Positions 1 through 8,144 of a stretch of DNA of 64,000 nt are shown in pieces. A program made the position numbers and the translations under genes. The DNA is from Bacteroidales bacterium. Its GTDB lineage: Bacteria > Bacteroidota > Bacteroidia > Bacteroidales > UBA932. The notes under the pieces are model-generated. The model searched no databases. It saw nothing but the letters and a program-made list of their open reading frames with translations, and was not told where the DNA came from. The stretch is taken from the NCBI GenBank assembly GCA_020026275.1, contig JAHHQQ010000005.1:1-64000 (forward strand). The letters are read 5' to 3'. Position 1 is the first letter of the stretch. Each line of letters opens with the position of its first letter.

Positions 1-47
1 AGTATTCCGGAAAAACACCGCCCCTTCTCCAGCCGCATTCAGCCTCC

Positions 48-66
48 CCCGAACGGGGGAAAAGCA
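48..66. repeat. Dispersed palindromic repeat, copy 1
   Basis: The dyad CCCCC-GAAC-GGGGG followed by AAAA belongs to the palindrome family found throughout the window (core TTTCCCC-GAAC/T-GGGGAAA). The flanking GCATTCAGCCT resembles the flank of the copies near 3512 and 6633. The first 282 bases otherwise hold no convincing gene. An open frame running from base 1 to about 99 may be the tail of an upstream gene, but I cannot confirm it. Confidence 0.5.
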
Positions 67-282
67 CCAGCACCGATGCTGTCAATAGTCGCATATTAGA
101 TTTCCATGTTACAATTCTGTAGACGATGAGAACAGCTCATTCTCGCCGGGCAATGTGATTCGTTGCACATAGATTTTGCGGAAGAGAATGAAAGTTGTGA
201 AATGCTAGAAGGAAGATTATATGTTATTTCATTGATTTTCTATAATTAAATTGTTATAATTGTAAGTCAAAACACATGGAAT

Positions 283-1149
283 ATGACGAATAATGTTGAT
301 AATATTAAGTGGAGATGGATTAGATATTCTTCTGTGTTTACTCGGAACTGTTTTATGAAAATATTACGTTTCGATGACTTCTCTGTTTTTGACTCTCTTT
401 TAAAAGATTATGATAGTGATTTAATAGGGAAAAAGATATTCACATATAGAGATTATGTGTCTTATCTTTATCGGTGTCTTATTAAAAATTATCGTAATGA
501 ATATGTATATAAAAATAGCCTTTTGTCCGATATTTGTAAAAAGTATGGAACTTCTCGGACGTATGTATGTAGTGAGTTTGAGGTAGGTAATTCAATAGCG
601 GATATGGTTATGTTTAATGGGACTAGCCGCGTTTTTGAGATCAAGACGGAATTGGATACAGACAAGAGACTGTTAAGTCAATTAGAAGATTATCGTAAAG
701 TCTTTCGGGAATGTTATTTAGTGGTTTATAAAGATTGTATAGATAAATTCGCAAATCTTGATTCAGATGCTGGGCTTGTCGCTCTTTCTGTTGAGAGAGG
801 ACATGTCAAGTTGGAAACAATTAGAGAATCTGTTGAAAATTATACGATGGACTCCAAGACCTTGATTCGCTGTTTGCGTATGGGTGAATATAAGGAGTTG
901 GTTCGAAGATATCTCGGATATTTGCCCGAAATGAGCGTCTTTTCTTCATTTGATATTTGCGAAGAGATTATGTCCACTATACCTGCTGAACAGTTGCATT
1001 CTTTGTTCGTTGAGATTATGAAAGAGAGGAAAATGGGGAAATTGACAAAATATGATAAGTGTCTACGGCAGATGGCTTTGAGTATGCATTTGTCTGATAG
1101 AGAGTGCAATGTCTTGGATTCTAGATTGTTGAAAGCCATAAAATTATAA
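283..1149 (+). CDS. sce7726 family protein, predicted PD-(D/E)XK nuclease
   Basis: A 288-residue protein matching my knowledge of the sce7726 family, which usually sits beside an sce7725 gene. A restriction-endonuclease-like core is visible: acidic Glu100 in SEFEVG, Asp107 in ADM and the E-x-K of FEIKTE at 119-121, the usual metal-binding layout. No signal peptide or membrane segment is seen, so it should be cytoplasmic. A second in-frame ATG at 355 (residue 25) would give the more typical family N-terminus and may be the true start. It opens a tight co-directional run with the sce7725 and RES genes (20- and 4-base gaps). It is clearly AT-rich compared with the genes after 9 kb, which suggests transfer. 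The family name is recognised; nuclease activity is inferred from the motif. Confidence 0.8.
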   Translation: MTNNVDNIKWRWIRYSSVFTRNCFMKILRFDDFSVFDSLLKDYDSDLIGKKIFTYRDYVSYLYRCLIKNYRNEYVYKNSLLSDICKKYGTSRTYVCSEFEVGNSIADMVMFNGTSRVFEIKTELDTDKRLLSQLEDYRKVFRECYLVVYKDCIDKFANLDSDAGLVALSVERGHVKLETIRESVENYTMDSKTLIRCLRMGEYKELVRRYLGYLPEMSVFSSFDICEEIMSTIPAEQLHSLFVEIMKERKMGKLTKYDKCLRQMALSMHLSDRECNVLDSRLLKAIKL

Positions 1150-1169
1150 CACCATAAAATTATAACACC

Positions 1170-2090
1170 ATGTATTACCCATATTTGCGTGGAAAGCAGA
1201 ATGAACTTCTCGCTTTAAGAGAGTTCGCTCAAACTTTAAATGGAACAGAATCAAAGATTTTTCCTATAATTGAGCCTGTGAGAAAGAATAAGAGTTCCCT
1301 GATCAAGGCCGCAAGTGTCTTGTCAGAGAATGACATTGATTTTGGTATAATATTAAATCCTGAGCTTGGAGAATGCAAATCTGAAATTTTGAATTTCTCT
1401 GAGGATATTCCAGACGGTTCATTTTCGCCGACTTTTATCGTAAATGACAATATCGATGAGATACAGTCTATTATAGATAAAAATAGATACCGGAATGTAT
1501 ATCTGGTTATTGCAAAGGGGGCTTTAGTTGAAGATGAAAAATTGATGCCCTTTGTGAACTCGGAGACTGTCTCGGGCGTTCTGATTGATCCTGCACGTAA
1601 AGGGGATGTAAGGAGTCTTAAAAAGACAGGAAAGATCATTGTTGAGTTGAATGATTGTTTTGAATATCGGGCTCCGAATATTCAGTATGTTGATATTGAT
1701 GAGGAACTTTTCTCTGAGTCCTTTAGCAGTTTTGAGGAAGAAGGATATCAAGGTTTTGCGGATTACACCTCATTGCCAAATGTTTATATTGAAGGGGGGG
1801 CATTACCAAAGGTCCTGGTAATGAATTTTACCTATCGGAAGAATGCTTCTCAATTAATGGTTAAGCATTTTTGCTCAGATTCAAATCGTGAAGATAGATC
1901 AAATTTACCTAAAAAGTATAAAGAATCTGCAAATAAGGCAATTAGGTTTTTTGAATCGATATCTTATACAGATATTGCACTGCAGTACCTAAAGGAGACA
2001 ATTAAACAAGATAAATATCCTGGCTTGGGCGTTATTAAAAGGATATCTGTCTTACATCATTTGTTGTTGGTTCAATCAATATTGAGTTAA
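1170..2090 (+). CDS. sce7725 family protein (Beta_protein-like)
   Basis: A 306-residue protein starting with MYYPYLRGKQNELLALREF, the hallmark N-terminus of sce7725 proteins, followed by FPIIEPVRK, the conserved strand of the Beta_protein domain. It has no signal peptide or membrane helix. It lies 20 bases after the sce7726 gene and 4 bases before the RES gene, so the three are probably one transcript. Its molecular role is not established. Being genetically tied to a predicted nuclease, it may be a specificity, sensing or control subunit (inference). A run of seven G lies in the reading frame at 1794-1800. AT-rich like its neighbours. Confidence 0.8.
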   Translation: MYYPYLRGKQNELLALREFAQTLNGTESKIFPIIEPVRKNKSSLIKAASVLSENDIDFGIILNPELGECKSEILNFSEDIPDGSFSPTFIVNDNIDEIQSIIDKNRYRNVYLVIAKGALVEDEKLMPFVNSETVSGVLIDPARKGDVRSLKKTGKIIVELNDCFEYRAPNIQYVDIDEELFSESFSSFEEEGYQGFADYTSLPNVYIEGGALPKVLVMNFTYRKNASQLMVKHFCSDSNREDRSNLPKKYKESANKAIRFFESISYTDIALQYLKETIKQDKYPGLGVIKRISVLHHLLLVQSILS

Positions 2091-2094
2091 TGCT

Positions 2095-3111
2095 ATGAAG
2101 GTTTGTGGTGAGTGTTTTAGTGATGAGGCATTAAGATCATATGTTGATCTTAATGGAGTAGAGGGAAAATGTGAATTGACGTTCAAAAAAACAAAAGTTA
2201 TTGAACTGGAAGATTTGTCAGATTCTTTTGATAGTTTGCTTGATTCATTTGTAGAGTCTGCAGATGGGACAGAATTTTATACTTTAATCCAGCAAGATTG
2301 GAATATCTTTAATGATGCTTATGGGAAGTTTATCTTGAATGATTTGTTAAAAATGAGAAATTCAGGTCTGCAAATTGAATCTTTGGTAATTTATTCTCCT
2401 GATATTTCTTTATTCGAACAAAGTTGGACTCAGATATGTGAAAAGTTGTTGAGAGAGTATCGATATACAATATGGGACGTGTTTAAGAAATATTCAACTG
2501 TTTATGATGAGGCATTTTCTGTTCATAATGCAATACTCAAAAAAGGGACTAAATTATTCAGGTCTCGTATTAACAACTTAGAAGTTACATTTCCATCAGA
2601 CAAAATGGGCGCACCACCTAAGGAAAAGGCAGTTCCTGGAAGAGCAAATCCGGAGGGAATACCATATCTATATTTAAGTAGTGATGTAAAAACGACATTT
2701 TATGAGACTCGGGCAACCTATTTGGATAGAGTGAATGTCGGAGTGTTTGTTGCTTCAAAGGATGTTTCATTAATTGATTTCTCACGACAAAATAGTCCAT
2801 TTAATCCTCAGTATAGTTCTGTAAAGAATGGTATAATGGGCGAGAAAATAATTAAAGTAATTATATCTGATTTGTCTCGTCCTATGCGAAGTTCTGATTC
2901 ATTGTTAGATTATGTCCCAACTCAATTTATATGTGAATATATAAAACATACGATGTGTGCAGATGGGGTTCTTTATAGGAGTTCGTTGAACTCATCTGGC
3001 TTTAATTATGTTATTTTTTATCCGAATTGCTTTGACTGTGAGCCCAAGATAGAGGAATATGACATTGATGAAGTAAATATCCAAGGAAAATGTAATAATA
3101 TTGTGGTTTGA
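2095..3111 (+). CDS. RES-domain protein, predicted NAD+ phosphorylase toxin
   Basis: A 338-residue protein. The N-terminal ~50 residues carry Cys4-x2-Cys7 with Cys26 further on, resembling the zinc-ribbon/HEPN-type N-terminal module often fused to RES domains. Residues ~145-310 form the RES domain, with its Arg (Arg156 in LFRSR), Glu (Glu204 in FYETR) and Ser (Ser297 in YRSS, before the GFNYVIF strand). Characterised RES proteins such as MbcT and ParT-type toxins split or transfer from NAD+. Here the partner is not the usual Xre antitoxin but an sce7726/sce7725 pair, so it may be the effector of a defence module that depletes NAD+ when triggered (inference). It ends the three-gene run; a strong terminator lies 160 bases downstream. 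Confidence 0.85.
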   Translation: MKVCGECFSDEALRSYVDLNGVEGKCELTFKKTKVIELEDLSDSFDSLLDSFVESADGTEFYTLIQQDWNIFNDAYGKFILNDLLKMRNSGLQIESLVIYSPDISLFEQSWTQICEKLLREYRYTIWDVFKKYSTVYDEAFSVHNAILKKGTKLFRSRINNLEVTFPSDKMGAPPKEKAVPGRANPEGIPYLYLSSDVKTTFYETRATYLDRVNVGVFVASKDVSLIDFSRQNSPFNPQYSSVKNGIMGEKIIKVIISDLSRPMRSSDSLLDYVPTQFICEYIKHTMCADGVLYRSSLNSSGFNYVIFYPNCFDCEPKIEEYDIDEVNIQGKCNNIVV

Positions 3112-3267
3112 TATGGGGCTTGTAAAGAAAATAAAGAGATTTATTATTTGAATATCATAAATAAGTTTGGATAATAACAGTTGGTTGCAAGATATCCATG
3201 ATAATGGTCGGATAGGCTCAAGTTCAAATGTTTATTCATGTCAAACATTTAGGCTATTAGATAAGTT

Positions 3268-3307
3268 CATAGTTGTTCAGCTCCCCTGGGCAACTATGAT
3301 TTTTTTA
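3268..3307 (+). terminator. Rho-independent terminator
   Basis: Thirteen-base stem CATAGTTGTTCAG / CTGGGCAACTATG (two G-T pairs) closing a CTCCC loop, followed by ATTTTTTTAT. It ends the sce7726-sce7725-RES transcript. Confidence 0.85.
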
Positions 3308-3310
3308 TAT

Positions 3311-3579
3311 GGACATTTCCCGAATGGGTGGTGGTCTGGTCGTCCCGCCAGGCTCAGGATTTTTTTATTTCGGGTCGATAGGCCATTCGTCAGGTGGCTC
3401 AGGCTTTTTGTCTCAGGCCGCTAGGCCATTCGCCAGGTAGAAGAAGGGAAGGCCTTGATAGATCATGTTTTCTGGAAGGATGACGTCTTTTCTTCGGGCG
3501 CATTCTACACCTTCCCCGAACTGGGAAAAGGACCTGTTCCGGCGCACACTATGGTCTTGGTTGGTTTGGTGTAGGAAAA
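3311..3579. repeat. Repeat-rich gap with two palindrome copies
   Basis: No credible gene lies between the RES terminator and the PIN gene. The gap starts with GGACATTTCCCGAATGGG (3311-3328), one copy of the dispersed palindrome. It continues with short direct repeats around GGCTCAGG and GCCATTCG-CAGGT (about 3350-3440), then a second copy near 3512-3529 with core CCTTCCCCGAACTGGG. About 90 bases around that copy resemble the stretch around 6590-6700, so the mobile unit may be longer than the palindrome. Confidence 0.5.
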
Positions 3580-4020
3580 ATGGAAATTCTGGTCAGTGAT
3601 ACGAATATATTCATAGATCTGTATAAGTGTGACCTTTTGGATTTATTGTTCAAATTGCCTGCTCATATACATACTGTGGATGTGGTAGTGGAGGAGTTGA
3701 AGAATCAGGAGCAAAAAGCTGCCGTGATTCATTATCAGGGAACTCAAGATTTATATGTGAAGTCTTGGGATGATAAAGAAGTGCAATGTGTTTTTGAGTA
3801 TATGCATAAAGATGCTGAAAATACAAATCTGACATTTGAAGATTGTTCTGTTTTATGTTATACAAAGCAGTTGAGTGACGCCAGATTGCTGACAGGTGAC
3901 CAAAAATTAAGATGTCATGCTGTTCTTCAGATTGGTAATCTTAAGTCGTTATTGGATGATTTGGAGTTGATTGATTCACAAGTTGAAAAAGTGAATGTGT
4001 CAATGCGTCTTTCCGCTTGA
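3580..4020 (+). CDS. PIN-domain protein (putative RNase toxin)
   Basis: A 146-residue protein with the PIN fold signature: DTN near the start (Asp7 in VSDTNIFIDL), Glu at VVEEL (~38-39), Asp in FEDCSVL (~88) and LLTGDQKLR (Asp ~107), the usual acidic cluster for metal-dependent RNA cleavage. Such small PIN proteins are commonly VapC-type toxins. No recognisable antitoxin precedes it. The next frame begins 4 bases before its stop (TTGA overlap) and is broken by a frameshift, so the pair may be a decayed toxin-antitoxin unit or a two-gene functional unit. AT-rich, in the accessory island. Confidence 0.75.
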   Translation: MEILVSDTNIFIDLYKCDLLDLLFKLPAHIHTVDVVVEELKNQEQKAAVIHYQGTQDLYVKSWDDKEVQCVFEYMHKDAENTNLTFEDCSVLCYTKQLSDARLLTGDQKLRCHAVLQIGNLKSLLDDLELIDSQVEKVNVSMRLSA

Positions 4021-4479
4021 CGTTTAGAGATCACGGTCAAACTACTTATTTAGATATTATGCCGACCTCCTACAAAGGAATCAACAAGCCATATCCAACT
4101 AATATGTTGACATGTTCTCATAGCCTGACGGTCAAGAAGGTCTATGAAAGAGTAAGCAATTTGACAAAATATATTGATGAATATGTGAATCAAGTGGTCG
4201 GACTAGCTCCGAATATTGTAAAAATTTCGAATCCGAAGAAGTTCAAAAGTTTTATTATAAACAAAATACATAATGCTCATCATGTTGATTTTCTTTCTTA
4301 CAAAGAATCAGTAATCAATAAATTAATATCAATTGATGTTAATACCGTATTTGATCTTTTTTGATGCATTGCGTTGTGTTGAAGAACTTTTTGAAGATGA
4401 TATACAATCTAGAAATTACTGGCAGAAGAAAATGTACGAACTGTTAGTAGAACGAGGACGAGATTACAAAAATGAGTAG
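4017..4479 (+). pseudogene. Partner of the PIN gene, interrupted by a frameshift
   Basis: The first frame (TTG at 4017, or ATG at 4060) runs to a TGA at 4362-4364. Immediately past it another frame continues with coding-like sequence for 38 residues, DALRCVEELF through ERGRDYKNE, ending at a TAG at 4477-4479. The two frames join cleanly if one T is removed from the six-T run at 4357-4362, giving VFDLF-DALRC. The original protein would be about 150 residues. The options are a real frameshift mutation, a sequencing or assembly slip, or programmed slippage on the T run. I do not recognise the family. A terminator follows at 4516, supporting that the real gene ended near 4479. Confidence 0.6.
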
Positions 4480-4515
4480 TCTTGTAATTCTTTATCTTTA
4501 AGGACAAAGTATGTT

Positions 4516-4541
4516 AGGTCAGGGATCTCCTGACCTTTTTT
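4516..4541 (+). terminator. Rho-independent terminator
   Basis: Perfect stem AGGTCAGG / CCTGACCT with loop GATCT, followed by TTTTT. It ends the PIN and partner transcript. Confidence 0.85.
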
Positions 4542-4962
4542 AATTTTGTATCTCCATTCGGGGGTGAATTCTTTGTCGGGGGCGTGAATATTTTTATTCG
4601 CGGTTCTTCGGGGAGGATATCTGATATTGAGTTAGCTTTTCAATTGCTTGCGGAATGGTTTGTTGGAGTTCTGTCGTGATGTCGGACAGTTTGGCGATTC
4701 CATCGTATTCTCACCAAATTTATTTGAAGATAACATGTTGAATATTATCGGAATAACGGAACGTTTTGCTCATTATTATAACTTATTATTCGAAAAACAC
4801 ATATATTTACTATGTTTTGACAGTCGGGAATGGCAGATGGGGGATCCGTGAAATCAGAATGATGACGGAATGTGCGTCAGAGTGGAATAGATCAGGCTCT
4901 TCATGGCAGTCTTTCCTTGAAGGGAATGCCGGATGCTTGTGTCCTCGAAAAAAAAGTGCATT
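4542..4962. other. Gap with a possible minus-strand gene remnant
   Basis: No intact gene is seen. On the minus strand 4594-4710 gives 38 codons with protein-like composition (EYDGIAKLSD to SSPKNRE), ending in TAA and preceded by an in-frame TGA. This looks like the surviving 3' tail of a lost gene, but the assignment is weak. CATTCGGGGG near 4556 is a half copy of the dispersed palindrome. Confidence 0.3.
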
Positions 4963-5973
4963 ATGAATGAAAAAATTTTAGTCACTGGGGCAAGTGGATT
5001 TATAGGAAGTTTTCTGGTGGAAGGCGGTTTGGAACGCGATATGCAGGTTTGGGCAGGAATAAGACACGGCAGCAGCCGCAGATATCTGCAGGATGAAAGG
5101 ATTAATTTTGCTGAGTTTGATTTCTCCAGTCCGGAGAAACTGAGACAACAACTCGCCAGGCATAAGGAAGAACATGGCGGATGGGATTATATCGTACATT
5201 GTGCCGGTGTGACCAAATGTCTGGACACCATAGATTTCGAGAATGGAAACTACAAGGCGACTGTTCATTTTATTGAAGCCCTCATGGAACTGGAAATGGT
5301 TCCTGAAACTTTTGTTTTTATAAGTTCATTAAGTGTCTTTGGTCCTATTAGGGAAAAAGATTATACAGAAATAAAAGAAACAGATATTCCACAGCCGAAT
5401 ACTGCATACGGAGTGAGCAAGCTTCTGGCTGAGAAATATATATGTTCGCTTGATGGCTTTCCTTATGTTATTTTCCGTCCGACAGGAGTTTACGGTCCTC
5501 GTGAAAAGGGCTATTTCCTGATGGCGTTATCAATCAAAAGGCATGTGGATATTGCTGCAGGGTTCAAACGTCAGGATATAACTTTTGTGTATGTGAAAGA
5601 TTTAGTTCAGGCAGTATATCTGGCTGTCGAAAAGAAAGTGACCCGTCGCCAATACTTTTTGAGCGATGGGGAAATATACTGCAGCCGTACATTCTCCGAC
5701 TTGCTCCGCAAAGAACTAGGTAATCCATGGTTGATTCGTTTCAACTGTCCTCTCTGGCTGCTGAAATCGATTTCATTTGTGGCGGAAAAGTGGGGGAAAC
5801 TGATTCATTCACCAAGTACGTTGAACTGTGACAAATACAACATTATGAAGCAGAGAAACTGGAGGTGTGACATCACTCCGACAATAAGGGAGTTGGGCTA
5901 TAGGCCAGAATATCAATTGGAAAGAGGTGTTAAAGAAATAATCAATTGGTATAAAAAGGAAAAATGGCTTTAA
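4963..5973 (+). CDS. NAD(P)-dependent epimerase/dehydratase (extended SDR)
   Basis: A 336-residue extended short-chain dehydrogenase. The Rossmann nucleotide motif is G9-x-x-G12-x-x-G15 in VTGASGFIG. Ser121-Ser122 and Tyr149-x3-Lys153 (YGVSK) form the catalytic set, and RPTGVYGPRE follows in the substrate region. Such enzymes oxidise or epimerise NDP-sugars or act on related hydroxy compounds; the substrate cannot be told from sequence. The start is placed at ATG 4963 because MNEKILVTG gives the normal spacing to the glycine motif; an ATG 30 bases upstream adds an atypical tail. It stands alone between degenerate stretches, so no operon context helps. The C-terminal ~40 residues are lysine- and aromatic-rich as in many homologues. 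Confidence 0.85.
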   Translation: MNEKILVTGASGFIGSFLVEGGLERDMQVWAGIRHGSSRRYLQDERINFAEFDFSSPEKLRQQLARHKEEHGGWDYIVHCAGVTKCLDTIDFENGNYKATVHFIEALMELEMVPETFVFISSLSVFGPIREKDYTEIKETDIPQPNTAYGVSKLLAEKYICSLDGFPYVIFRPTGVYGPREKGYFLMALSIKRHVDIAAGFKRQDITFVYVKDLVQAVYLAVEKKVTRRQYFLSDGEIYCSRTFSDLLRKELGNPWLIRFNCPLWLLKSISFVAEKWGKLIHSPSTLNCDKYNIMKQRNWRCDITPTIRELGYRPEYQLERGVKEIINWYKKEKWL

Positions 5974-7008
5974 AGACGGACCTGTTTGAATGTGTAGGGG
6001 ATCCTTTTGGCGATATATGCAGTCGGGAGTTTTGGACAAAGTATGTTGATTGTGACTTCGTGTTTTCAGATGGAGTGTCTATGCAGTATATTTCTGTGCA
6101 CTAATTGCTTTTTATCTGGATATCAGAAAGTCTGAAGATTTTTGTCGGGAATCCCAGATGTGCGATTGCTCGGCGTATGGTTCGGTATAATCTTTTTCTT
6201 CGTTCGGGGAATAATAACTGACACGCCATTTCATCTGTTCGGAATGCTCGTTGGCCTGTACGATGGCTCGAAGGTACGGGAGGTATACATTGCTTGATGA
6301 GTGTCCTGAAATATATAATGTGCTTGATGTCATACAGGTTGTCGAAAAAGCTTTGATGTGATTTTATGATATTGTCTACTGGTTTCTTTGATTCGTCCAG
6401 AAGGGTTTCAGCATCTTCTGTCAGCATTTCAATTTCAGGGAGTTCTGCTTCTGGACCAAAGTAATAGCGTTTCAAGAGGAGAATTCTTGGGTGCATTACT
6501 CTCTGTCGCTGAAATTTTCCTATGCATGTTGTCAGTGGAGTTTTTTTATGCGGGGCGCCAGATTTGGTCTTGCCTCGATCAGAAAGACCCTGTTTCCCAG
6601 AAGAAGGCCGTCTTTTTTCATGCGAATTCAGCCTTCCCCGAACTGGGGAAATATGATTCTCTTGCTTGTTTGGGGCACTCTTTGGTTTGGGTCTGGTCTG
6701 TGTTGGGAATACTGTATTTTTTGCAGATGAATGTTTTGAGGTTGGATGAAGAAATCGTCACTTTGTGACATGACACTAAAACTTAATTGCTATTGTTTGA
6801 TTTAAAATAAGGCAGTGGCCTGTGGAGCAAGATAGGAATCGGTGGGGAGAGAAGCATTTCACGAATCTGCTTCAATCTGCGCAACGGTTTGATTGCTGGC
6901 TGTTTGAAGTTGTCGCAGATTATTTTATGACATGTTATATTTCTATCTGGAAAATACAGTCAGAATTTCAGAAGGGCTATATGCCCCAAGTATATCGTTG
7001 ATATGAAC
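5974..7008. other. Long gap with decayed sequence and a palindrome copy
   Basis: About 1.0 kb without an intact gene. It contains the broken minus-strand frame listed separately and a copy of the dispersed palindrome at about 6633-6653 (CCTTCCCCGAACTGGGGAAA). A half copy lies near 6201 and a small dyad GTCAC-TTT-GTGAC at 6757-6769. A 126-residue plus-strand frame across 6388-6768 contains the repeat and has no protein-family look, so I treat it as chance. Confidence 0.5.
6112..6496 (-). pseudogene. Broken minus-strand coding sequence, family unknown
   Basis: Minus-strand reading starts at MHPRILLLKRYYFGPEAELP and looks protein-like to about the DIKHIIY stretch (near 6320). After that it becomes Arg/Pro-rich, as in an out-of-frame read. 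In the neighbouring minus frame protein-like sequence appears over the remaining part (NVYLPYLRAIVQANEHSEQ to KSSDFLISR). This suggests one former gene of about 130 codons split by a frameshift near 6300-6330. I recognise no domain. It could also be chance. Confidence 0.3.
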
Positions 7009-7056
7009 TGTGGCAAAATGTTTGGAATTTTGTTTGACTTTTGTGATTTTGCCACA
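7009..7056. promoter_or_regulatory. Perfect 11-base inverted repeat upstream of the XRE gene
   Basis: TGTGGCAAAAT (7009-7019) and ATTTTGCCACA (7046-7056) are perfect reverse complements, spaced by 26 bases, ending 21 bases before the XRE start codon. Antitoxin-type XRE regulators usually bind such paired sites to repress their own operon. Because of this structure I place the gene start at 7078 and not at the upstream ATG at 7003, whose codons would encode the repeat. Confidence 0.65.
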
Positions 7057-7077
7057 TGTGTGAAAATATATAATGTT

Positions 7078-7419
7078 ATGGAAGAAAGAGAAGTGGTCGC
7101 TAGAAATTTAAGACGTTTACGCCTGGCAAAGGGTTTTACACAGGAACGTCTTGTGAGGTATTTGGGCGTTGGTAGGTCTGCTTATGCAAATTATGAGTCT
7201 GGGGATCGTGAGGCGCCTTTGGAGGTGTTGGAGCATTTGGCGGATTTGTATGGCTGTGAGTTGTTTTCGTTGTATGATGAGGATGAGCATGCTTTGGATT
7301 CTGTTCTTGCCACAGCTTTTCGTGTGGATGATTTGTCTGATGAGGATATGAGGCAGATTGCCTCTTTCAAGGGTATTGTCAAGAATTATCTAAAGATGAA
7401 GGAGATGTTGGAGCGCTGA
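7078..7419 (+). CDS. XRE-family helix-turn-helix regulator
   Basis: A 113-residue protein. Residues ~6-62 form a Cro/CI-type HTH: NLRRLRLAKGFTQERLVRYLGVGRS is written here only as its key parts, GFTQERL (helix 2) and GVGRSAYANYESG (recognition helix). A C-terminal helical tail follows. It is the first gene of a three-gene operon with an ImmA/IrrE peptidase and a PIN protein. It is the likely DNA-binding antitoxin and autorepressor, acting at the inverted repeat just upstream and possibly removed by cleavage by the peptidase (inference from known XRE-ImmA pairs). Confidence 0.85.
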   Translation: MEEREVVARNLRRLRLAKGFTQERLVRYLGVGRSAYANYESGDREAPLEVLEHLADLYGCELFSLYDEDEHALDSVLATAFRVDDLSDEDMRQIASFKGIVKNYLKMKEMLER

Positions 7420-7424
7420 AGAGG

Positions 7425-8144
7425 TTGTCTATTGGTGATGCTGAGTTGTTGGCTCAGAAATTTAGGATTGATGCCGGTTTGGGTATGTCTGAGCCTGTGA
7501 ATGTGAAATCGTTGTTCAGGCGTTTCAATATTTTGGCGATTTACCGTCCGTTGTCTCAGAACAGTTATGGAATCAGTATTAAGGCGGACGGCTCAATGTT
7601 CATGTTGATTAATAGTAATTCTACTAGAGGTCGGCAGCATTTTACGGTTGCTCATGAGCTGGTTCATTTGTTTTATGATGAAAATCCGGAGCCGCATGTT
7701 TGTAATGGAAAAGTTTTTGGTGTTGAAAGGGATGCCAATCGTTTCGCTTCTGCTTTGTTGATGCCCCGTGAGGGTGTGCTATCTTATATCAGTGAGAATG
7801 AGATGACCAATCATTGTGTGGATCTGGCTACTATTTTAAGATTGGAACAGTTGTATGGCGTTTCTAGGATGTCCTTGTTGTTGAGGTTGAAGGATCTTGG
7901 GGTGATTGGAGAGTCGTTCATTCAGGAGGTTGCCAAGAAGTCTGTTAAAGGTTCTGCTCTTGCTTATGGTTATGATTTATCTCTATATGAGCGTGGAAAT
8001 GAGAATCTTGTTGTTGGGGATTTTGGTGTGAAGGCTCGTCTGTTGTTTGAGCAGGACAAGATCTCGGAGGGACATTATGTTGAATTGTCAAATATGGTCT
8101 GTGATGGAAAACGAGAGGACGGTGAAGATCATATTGGATGCTGA
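7425..8144 (+). CDS. ImmA/IrrE family metallo-endopeptidase
   Basis: A protein of about 240 residues with the zinc-peptidase signature His77-Glu78-x2-His81 (VAHELVHLFY) and a downstream Glu101 in VERDANRFASALLMP, the standard layout of the ImmA/IrrE (COG2856) family. These proteases cut XRE-type repressors to switch on linked genes. The start is uncertain: TTG 7425 or the in-frame CTG at 7416, which overlaps the XRE stop. No ATG is available before the conserved region. It follows the XRE gene with almost no gap and overlaps the PIN gene by 41 bases, indicating translational coupling. Confidence 0.85.
   Translation: MSIGDAELLAQKFRIDAGLGMSEPVNVKSLFRRFNILAIYRPLSQNSYGISIKADGSMFMLINSNSTRGRQHFTVAHELVHLFYDENPEPHVCNGKVFGVERDANRFASALLMPREGVLSYISENEMTNHCVDLATILRLEQLYGVSRMSLLLRLKDLGVIGESFIQEVAKKSVKGSALAYGYDLSLYERGNENLVVGDFGVKARLLFEQDKISEGHYVELSNMVCDGKREDGEDHIGC

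Noticed and set aside
1794..1800. Seven-G run inside the sce7725 gene as a phase-variation switch
   Set aside because: Seven bases is short for a slipping tract and there is no evidence of length variation here.
3167..3424. An 85-codon plus-strand frame (TTG start)
   Set aside because: It runs through the terminator and repeat copies, and its Arg/Phe/Trp-rich product looks like translated repeat.
6388..6768. A 126-codon plus-strand frame
   Set aside because: Includes a palindrome copy and opposes a broken minus-strand frame; no domain.
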